This document shows, piece by piece, positions 5,636 through 11,098 of a stretch of 11,098 bases of DNA; the first letter of the stretch is position 1, and each line of letters opens with the position of its first letter. The position numbers were made by a program, and so were the translations under genes. A model generated the notes under the pieces. That model had not been told where the DNA came from, did no database searches, and worked only from the letters and a program-made list of their open reading frames with translations. Origin of the DNA: Proteobacteria bacterium UBA6921 (GTDB lineage Bacteria; Pseudomonadota; Gammaproteobacteria; SG8-11). The stretch lies in assembly GCA_002450895.1 (NCBI GenBank), contig DKAR01000144.1, positions 1-11,098 of the forward strand. Reading direction: 5' to 3'.

Positions 5636-7081
5636 TTAAAGCGCGATGAAAACGATCGCAACCATCGTCAAAAGTACAACGTGGCTCGGAATGTCCTTGA
5701 GCGCGAAAATCAGTGGATCGTCGTGCATTCTACCCCGGCCCTCGTTGATCCACAGATGGGTAATCCAGTACAGCAGTGCGGGGCAGGAAAACCATAGCAG
5801 CTGGGGTTGATTGTAACGCTCCGTGATCTCCGGGCTGTTGATGAACAGCGCAAAAACGAGCACTGCCATATAACCGCCGGCGATCCCCATGATCCTCAAA
5901 TAGGCGGCGTCGCTGCCCTGGTAGCCACGCCCCGCCGCAACATGGGCCTGGGGTAGCGGCCCCAGCTCTGTACATCGTTTAAGCAGCGCCAAACTGAAGA
6001 AAAGGAATACGGAAAACGCCAGCAGCCAGAAGGACAGCGGAACGTCAATCGCCGCCGCACCCGCGATGATTCGAATCGTATAGAGCGTGGCCAGTGTAAT
6101 CACGTCGACCAGCGCAATTCTCTTGAGGCCCAGCGAATAGGCAGCGGAAAGCCCGAAATACACCAGCAGAGCCAAAAGAAATTCCCGCGGCAGCGGGAGT
6201 GCAAAGAGAAACGCGCTCAACAAGGCAAGTGGAATCATGACCAGTCCGTGCAAGGGCGGAACGCGGCCAGCGGCAAAGGGGCGCATACGCTTGCGCGGGT
6301 GTTGCCGATCCGAAGGGAGATCCGTCAGGTCGTTGAACAAATAGACCGCCGAAGCACACAGGCTGAAGGACAGAAACGCAAATACCAGCGCGCCGATTGA
6401 GGCCGAATTCGCCCACTGGTGTGCCGTCAGCAGCGGAACGGCGAGCAGCAGGTTCTTGAGCCACTGATGGGCGCGAATTGCCTTGGCATAGTCGCCGAGC
6501 GCGATATCCGGTGCGTCGAAAACGCGATGGATCTTGGCAACGCGCGAGGCCGCCGCCAGCGTTCGATCGTTGGCGTTCACTACCACAGCGGCGTGGGCTC
6601 GCGACCAAATCGGAACATCGCGGGTTTCATTTCCGGCGTAGTCGAACGGCGCACCGCCATTGTGTTCTGCGATCGCCTGCAGTTTTGCCGGGCCTGCGAG
6701 ATTTTCGTGTTTGTTGCTGGCAATGACGTCGTCAAACAGACCCAGATGATTCGCCACACGCTGCGCATACTCACGGGTGCTCGCAGTTGCCAGAACGATC
6801 CGGCGGCCGCGGGCGCGTTCTGCCTGCAGATATTCGAGCAACGGCCGGTTGTAGGGCAGCAGCGCGGCATCCACTTGCACTCGGCGGGCAACTTCCGCCT
6901 TGAGGAATGCGCGCCCTTTCATCAACCAGTCGGGAAGCAGAAGGGCGCTGAGGGGATTATTGCGAATCAGCGCCAGCAGGCTCTCCAGCAACAGGTCGCT
7001 GTGGGTCAACGTACCGTCGAGATCGACGTACAGCGGGGGCTCGGTGGCGGCCGCAACCGGGGAAGGCTCAATTTCGCTCAT
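5636..7081 (-). CDS. HAD phosphatase-like domain fused to UbiA-family prenyltransferase (DPPR synthase-like)
   Basis: This 481-residue protein has an N-terminal HAD domain (about 15-195): motif I is DLDGT with D20 and D22, motif II is near ATAST (98-102), K133 is a possible motif III lysine, and AGNETRD (149-155) stands where GDxxxD is usual. From about 200 it is a UbiA prenyltransferase with roughly eight to nine membrane segments. The first Asp-rich motif is N250-DLTDLPSD with HPRKRMRP (261-268). The second region is AYSLGLKRIALVD (Y315, K320, D326), and the tail has HDDPLIFALKD (453-463). These resemble decaprenyl-phosphate phosphoribosyltransferases, which join phosphoribosyl diphosphate to a polyprenyl phosphate; the HAD part could then remove the 5-phosphate. 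That pairing is inference. The ATG at 7081 lacks a clear Shine-Dalgarno sequence. It is upstream of the ParA gene and divergent from lhr. Confidence 0.9.
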   Translation of the reverse strand: MSEIEPSPVAAATEPPLYVDLDGTLTHSDLLLESLLALIRNNPLSALLLPDWLMKGRAFLKAEVARRVQVDAALLPYNRPLLEYLQAERARGRRIVLATASTREYAQRVANHLGLFDDVIASNKHENLAGPAKLQAIAEHNGGAPFDYAGNETRDVPIWSRAHAAVVVNANDRTLAAASRVAKIHRVFDAPDIALGDYAKAIRAHQWLKNLLLAVPLLTAHQWANSASIGALVFAFLSFSLCASAVYLFNDLTDLPSDRQHPRKRMRPFAAGRVPPLHGLVMIPLALLSAFLFALPLPREFLLALLVYFGLSAAYSLGLKRIALVDVITLATLYTIRIIAGAAAIDVPLSFWLLAFSVFLFFSLALLKRCTELGPLPQAHVAAGRGYQGSDAAYLRIMGIAGGYMAVLVFALFINSPEITERYNQPQLLWFSCPALLYWITHLWINEGRGRMHDDPLIFALKDIPSHVVLLTMVAIVFIAL

Positions 7082-7132
7082 GATTTGGGGTTATCGGCGA
7101 TGCCACTTAATTCCGAATGAAGGAGTATGGCA

Positions 7133-7167
7133 TGGCCCCCGACGTCGTGGGCACATCCCGGGGGCCA
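7133..7167. repeat. Perfect 9-bp GC-rich inverted repeat (possible operator or hairpin)
   Basis: TGGCCCCCG (7133-7141) and CGGGGGCCA (7159-7167) are exact reverse complements separated by 17 bases. The repeat lies between the divergent HAD-UbiA and lhr genes. It is not followed by a T-run on either strand, so it is not a typical intrinsic terminator. As RNA it would form a stable hairpin covering the ATG of the small ORF at 7132. As DNA it could be a dyad operator with arms 26 bp apart centre to centre. No known regulator site is recognised. Confidence 0.5.
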
Positions 7168-7209
7168 GAAATCGCGAATTCTTGGGGTCCCAGCGTTGTC
7201 GTACAGGAT

Positions 7210-7215
7210 TATACT
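7210..7215 (+). promoter_or_regulatory. Candidate -10 box for lhr
   Basis: TATACT matches the sigma-70 -10 consensus at five of six positions and lies about 40 bases before the lhr start, in an AT-richer patch. No good -35 hexamer is at the usual spacing; TTGGGG at 7182-7187 is 22 bases away, which is too far. This is a tentative promoter only. Confidence 0.3.
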
Positions 7216-7253
7216 TTTTTGCCCGAATCGACGATCGATGAGTTGCTCGACGC

Positions 7254-10200
7254 ATGCAGCCTGACACATTCCATCCGGCCGTTTCCGACTGGTTTGCGCG
7301 CGCTTTCCCGGCGCCGACGCCGGCGCAGCTCGAGGCGTGGCCGGCCATCAAGCGCGGAGCCAATACACTGATTGCCGCGCCGACCGGCTCCGGCAAAACG
7401 CTGGCGGCGTTCTTGTGTGCGATCGATGACCTGGTTCGTCTCGCGGCCGAGGGCCGACTCAGCAATGAGACCCATGTTGTGTATGTGTCGCCATTGAAGG
7501 CGCTGTCGAATGACATCCACAAGAATCTCGAACTGCCGCTGGCGGGAATCCAGGAGTCGGCCTACGCGCGCGGTCTGCCGGGTGACGCGATTCGCGCCAT
7601 GGTGCGCACGGGTGACACGCCGCAGTCCGAACGCGAACAAATGCGTCGCCAGCCGCCACATATTCTGGTCACCACGCCGGAGTCTCTTTATTTGTTGCTC
7701 ACCAGCGACAGCGGTCGAAGGATGCTGCGCAACGTGCGCAGCGTGATCGTTGACGAAATTCATGCGCTGGCCAACAGCAAGCGGGGAGCGCACCTGAATC
7801 TTTCGTTGGAGCGTCTGGTCGCGTTGGTCGGGAAACCGGTTCAACGCATCGGCCTTTCTGCGACGCAGAAACCCATCGAAGAAGTCGCGCGCTTCCTGTC
7901 CGGTGAGACCCCGTGCACGATTGTTGATGCTGGGCATGTGCGCGAGCGCGATCTCGCGTTGGAGCTGCCGCGTGCGCCACTCGAGGCGGTGATGTCGGGC
8001 GAAGTGTGGGGTGAGCTGTACGACCGCATCGCCGAACTCACATTGCAGCATCGAACTACATTGATTTTCGTGAACCAGCGCCGTGCGGCCGAGCGCGTCG
8101 CGCGTGCGCTGTCCGAAAGGATCGGCGAGCAATTCGTGACGTCGCATCACGGCAGCTTGTCGCGTGAACACCGACTAAACGCCGAGCAGCGCCTGAAGTC
8201 AGGTCAGTTGCGCGCGCTGGTCGCGACGGCCTCATTGGAATTGGGTATCGATATTGGCGACGTGGAGCTGGTTTGCCAGCTGGGATCACCGCGATCCATT
8301 GCTGCATTCCTGCAGCGCGTCGGTCGTTCCGGCCACGCAGTGAACGGCACGCCGAAGGGACGTTTGTTTCCTCTGTCGCGCGATGACCTCGTCGAATGTG
8401 TTGCGATTCTTGACGCCGTGCGGCGCGGCGAGTTGGATCAGCTGATCATTCCGCAGCAGCCGATTGAAGTGCTCGCGCAGCAGATCGTCGCGGAAGCGGC
8501 CTGCCGCGAGTGCGATGAAGTCGAGTTGTATGAACTGACGCGGCGCTCCTATACGTACCGCGATCTCAGTCGCGAAGAGTTTGATCGTGTCATCCGCATG
8601 TTGGCGGAAGGCTATACGACGCGCCGTGGCCGCCATCGCCACTACATTCACCGCGACGCGGTGAACAAGAAGCTACGTGCGCGCCGTGGGGCGAAACTGA
8701 CGGCGGTGACGTGTGGCGGAACGATTCCGGACAATGGCGACTACGACGTGATCATGGAGCCGCAGGGACTGCGCGTCGGAACCGTCAACGAAGACTTCGC
8801 CATTGAAAGCCTGCCGGGGGACATCTTCCAACTGGGTAACACGTCGTACCGGATCCTTCGCGTTGAAGGTTCACTGCTGCGCGTCGAAGACGCGCATGGA
8901 CAACCGCCAAGCATTCCGTTCTGGTTTGGCGATGCGCCGGGGCGCACTGACGAATTGTCGGACGCCGTCGCGCGCCTGCGCGAGGATGTCGTGAAGAAGG
9001 CACAACCCGGCGAATGGCTGGAGAGTGAAATTGGAATCGCACCCGCGGCCGCGACGCAGTTGTCTGAATATCTTGCGGCCGGTCACGCCGCACTCGGTGC
9101 GACGCCAAGTCGAACCACGATCGTGCTGGAGCGTTTTTTTGATGAAGCGGGCGACATGCACATGGTGATTCACGCACCGTTTGGAAGTCGCCTGAACCGG
9201 GCGTGGGGTTTGGCATTGCGCAAGCGCTTCTGCCGCAAGTTCAACTTTGAACTTCAAGCCGCCGCGACCGAAGACGCAATCATTCTCTCGTTGGGGGCGA
9301 CGCACAGTTTTCCGCTTGAGGAAGCGGCGCGCTATCTCAATTCGAACACGGTGCGCCATATCCTGATTCAGGCACTGCTCGACGCTCCTATGTTCGCCGT
9401 GCGCTGGCGCTGGAACGCAAGCACGGCATTAGCGGTGTTGCGTTTTCGTGGTGGCAAAAAGATTCCGCCGCAGTTGCAGCGCATGGATGCGGAAGATCTC
9501 GTCGCGGTCGTGTTTCCCGATCAGCTGGCGTGTTTTGAAAACATCCAGGGCGAGCGCGAGGTGCCCGACCATCCGCTCGTAAACCAGACCATCAAGGACT
9601 GTCTGACTGAGGCCATGGATATCGACGGTCTGGAGCGGCTGCTCGCTGGTATCGAACAGGGGGCGGTAAGCATCGTTGCGCGCGACCTGCTGGAACCTTC
9701 GCCATTCGCACAGGAAATTCTCAGCGCCCGTCCCTATGCGTTTCTGGACGACGCGCCGCTCGAGGAGCGCCGCACGCGTGCCGTGCAATCGCGGCGCTGG
9801 ATCGATCCGCAGGAAGCGGCCGATCTCGGGCGTCTCGACGAGGCCGCCATTCAGCGTGTGCGCGATGAGGCGTGGCCGAGTGTCACGAATGCTGACGAAT
9901 TGCACGACGCCCTGATGTTGCTCGGCGGAATGACACCCAATGAACTGGCCGGTATCACCGAAGGGCAACGATGGCTCGCGCACCTGATCCTACAGGGGCG
10001 CGCGGCGGAGTTGGTCATTGACGGCGAACCGGTATTGATCATCGCGGCGGAACGCGTTCCGCAGTGGACAGCCATTCATGTCGGCGCCGGTCGGGCGCCC
10101 GCGATTGCGGCGCCGGCGGAATATGCCGCGAAGACGTGGGACCGCGCCGACGCGTTGCGCGAAATTGTGCGCGGACGCATCGAAGGGTTGGGCCCGGTGA

Positions 10201-11098
10201 CTGCACTTCAGCTTGCGGACGCGCTGCGAGTGAGCACGCAAGACGTCGACATCGCCTTGCTTGCACTCGAGCAGGAAGGCTTTGTGATGCGCGGCAAGTT
10301 CACCGATGGTGCACGCACGACCGAATGGTGCGAACGCCGACTGCTGGCGCGCATCCATCGCTACACACTGAATCGCTTGCGCGCAGAGATCGAACCCGTC
10401 ACGGCGCAGGACTTTATGCGTTTCTTGTTGCGTTGGCAGCGCGTGACTCCGGACCAGCGCGGCGAAGGTCCGCAGGCGCTCATGTCAGTGCTGGAACAAC
10501 TTGAAGGCTTCGACGCGCCCGCAGCGGCCTGGGAAAGCGACATTCTTGCCGCGCGCGTTGCGGACTACGTTACCGATGACCTGGACGCGCTCTGCGTCGC
10601 CGGTCGCGCCGCATGGGCGCGCTTGCATCCATCTTCCAGCGGCGCCAGTGGACCCGTTCGTTCGACGCCGATCGCACTCTTGCCACGCAAGGCGCTCGCA
10701 ACCTGGCGATCTGCGGCAATTAAATCGGCGTCGACTGAAGAAGTGTTGTCGCCGCGCGCGCAACTCGTTGCACGCGCGCTCGAAGAACAGGGCGCGTCGT
10801 TCTTTGATGACTTGTTGCACAGCACTGGCTTGCTGCGGACACAAATGGAGGAGGCGCTCGCCGAGTTGGTGGCCAATGGCCGCATTAACTCAGACAGCTT
10901 CGCGGGACTGCGCGCATTGTTGGTGCCGCAGGACAAGCGCCGTTCCGCGCATGGACGACGCCGGCGCGGAGCGGTGCCGGATATTGAGGACGCCGGTCGG
11001 TGGAATTTGTTTTCCGGTGCTCCCGGAGATGCACGGCCGGATCGCCTCGAACTAATCGCGCGCGCATTGTTGCGACGCTATGGCGTGGTGTTTCGCAA
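7254..11098 (+). CDS. lhr: Long-form Lhr superfamily 2 DNA helicase (3' end beyond window)
   Basis: This open frame runs off the right edge after 1281 residues; long-form Lhr proteins are usually about 1400-1550 (E. coli 1538), so roughly the last tenth to sixth is missing. Lhr is an ATP-dependent 3'-5' DNA translocase linked to DNA repair. Helicase motifs appear in order: a Q-motif-like PTPAQ (21-25), Walker A APTGSGKT (42-49, K48), DEIH (167-170), LSATQ (201-205), a motif IV-V region with FVNQRRAAER and SLELGIDIG, and motif VI QRVGRSGH (354-361). Winged-helix and Lhr-specific core domains follow, then the long C-terminal extension, with AGRWNLF near 1247-1253. The ATG at 7254 gives the expected N-terminus (MQPDTFHPAVSDWF). 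The frame is closed by a TGA at 7239, and no other start codon lies between. The Shine-Dalgarno sequence is weak. Confidence 0.95.
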   Translation, partial: MQPDTFHPAVSDWFARAFPAPTPAQLEAWPAIKRGANTLIAAPTGSGKTLAAFLCAIDDLVRLAAEGRLSNETHVVYVSPLKALSNDIHKNLELPLAGIQESAYARGLPGDAIRAMVRTGDTPQSEREQMRRQPPHILVTTPESLYLLLTSDSGRRMLRNVRSVIVDEIHALANSKRGAHLNLSLERLVALVGKPVQRIGLSATQKPIEEVARFLSGETPCTIVDAGHVRERDLALELPRAPLEAVMSGEVWGELYDRIAELTLQHRTTLIFVNQRRAAERVARALSERIGEQFVTSHHGSLSREHRLNAEQRLKSGQLRALVATASLELGIDIGDVELVCQLGSPRSIAAFLQRVGRSGHAVNGTPKGRLFPLSRDDLVECVAILDAVRRGELDQLIIPQQPIEVLAQQIVAEAACRECDEVELYELTRRSYTYRDLSREEFDRVIRMLAEGYTTRRGRHRHYIHRDAVNKKLRARRGAKLTAVTCGGTIPDNGDYDVIMEPQGLRVGTVNEDFAIESLPGDIFQLGNTSYRILRVEGSLLRVEDAHGQPPSIPFWFGDAPGRTDELSDAVARLREDVVKKAQPGEWLESEIGIAPAAATQLSEYLAAGHAALGATPSRTTIVLERFFDEAGDMHMVIHAPFGSRLNRAWGLALRKRFCRKFNFELQAAATEDAIILSLGATHSFPLEEAARYLNSNTVRHILIQALLDAPMFAVRWRWNASTALAVLRFRGGKKIPPQLQRMDAEDLVAVVFPDQLACFENIQGEREVPDHPLVNQTIKDCLTEAMDIDGLERLLAGIEQGAVSIVARDLLEPSPFAQEILSARPYAFLDDAPLEERRTRAVQSRRWIDPQEAADLGRLDEAAIQRVRDEAWPSVTNADELHDALMLLGGMTPNELAGITEGQRWLAHLILQGRAAELVIDGEPVLIIAAERVPQWTAIHVGAGRAPAIAAPAEYAAKTWDRADALREIVRGRIEGLGPVTALQLADALRVSTQDVDIALLALEQEGFVMRGKFTDGARTTEWCERRLLARIHRYTLNRLRAEIEPVTAQDFMRFLLRWQRVTPDQRGEGPQALMSVLEQLEGFDAPAAAWESDILAARVADYVTDDLDALCVAGRAAWARLHPSSSGASGPVRSTPIALLPRKALATWRSAAIKSASTEEVLSPRAQLVARALEEQGASFFDDLLHSTGLLRTQMEEALAELVANGRINSDSFAGLRALLVPQDKRRSAHGRRRRGAVPDIEDAGRWNLFSGAPGDARPDRLELIARALLRRYGVVFR

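Larger units (their letters stand above)
7132..7371 (+). other. Small ORF behind a strong Shine-Dalgarno; possible 5' remnant of an oxidase gene
   Basis: AAGGAG at 7120-7125 lies six bases before the ATG at 7132, the best ribosome-binding site in this gap, and opens a 79-residue frame. Only the first 40 or so residues lie outside the lhr gene. The rest, an Arg-rich run, is lhr read in another frame. The segment around NSWGPSVVVQ followed by FLPESTIDELLD loosely recalls the N-terminal end of FAD-linked (DprE1-like) oxidases, which begin with an S-W-G motif and often sit beside UbiA/HAD genes of the decaprenyl-arabinose type. On that reading the 3' part has been lost at the junction with lhr. 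The similarity is faint and the frame may be chance. Confidence 0.22.

Noticed and set aside
6419..7120. 233-residue plus-strand frame opposite the HAD-UbiA gene
   Set aside because: Antisense to a clear HAD domain and lacking any family features.
7133..7222. Intrinsic terminator made of the inverted repeat and the TTTTTT near 7215
   Set aside because: The T-run is about 50 bases from the hairpin and no gene ends upstream of it on that strand.
7209..8171. 320-residue minus-strand frame inside lhr
   Set aside because: Antisense shadow of the helicase core; Arg/His/Gln-rich composition typical of reversed high-GC coding DNA.

Overview
This window looks like a chromosomal segment of an environmental proteobacterium. 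A gamma- or betaproteobacterium is most likely. The evidence is a high-GC sequence with tightly packed genes, a di-haem cytochrome c4, an ArfB-type ribosome rescue factor, a long-form Lhr helicase and an RsmB-type rRNA methyltransferase. I cannot name the genus from sequence alone. I see no insertion sequence, tRNA, rRNA, CRISPR array or phage gene.

Layout. (1) 38-1509, minus strand: a three-gene unit of cytochrome c4, a small mono-haem lipoprotein cytochrome c, and arfB. The first two overlap by 32 bases and the last two are one base apart. (2) 1565-3049, plus strand, divergent from unit 1 across 55 bases: an RsmB/NOP-type rRNA m5C methyltransferase, then a 61-residue putative zinc-ribbon protein 3 bases downstream. 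(3) 3053-4150, minus strand: a two-domain signalling protein joining an Hpt phosphotransfer domain to a divergent HD-GYP-like domain. (4) 4220-4933, plus strand: a glyoxalase II-like metallo-beta-lactamase-fold hydrolase. It is divergent from gene 3 across a short region with nested palindromes. (5) 4896-7081, minus strand: a membrane protein fusing a HAD phosphatase-like domain to a UbiA prenyltransferase resembling decaprenyl-phosphate phosphoribosyltransferase, followed 26 bases later by an orphan ParA/MinD-like ATPase. The ParA gene overlaps the hydrolase gene tail to tail by 38 bases. (6) 7082-7253: a divergent intergenic region with a perfect 9-bp inverted repeat, a -10-like box and a small ORF behind a strong Shine-Dalgarno sequence. 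(7) 7254 to the right edge, plus strand: a long-form Lhr superfamily 2 helicase, cut off by the window end after 1281 residues.

Working together. The cytochromes are envelope electron carriers. ArfB and RsmB both act on the ribosome, but they lie in divergent units. The HAD-UbiA protein probably makes or modifies a polyprenyl-phosphate-linked sugar carrier for envelope glycans, and the ATPase behind it may be co-transcribed. Most genes belong to known families. The less ordinary items are the Hpt/HD-GYP fusion, the HAD-UbiA plus orphan ParA pair, and the 7082-7253 region, where a small ORF may be the remnant of a lost gene.
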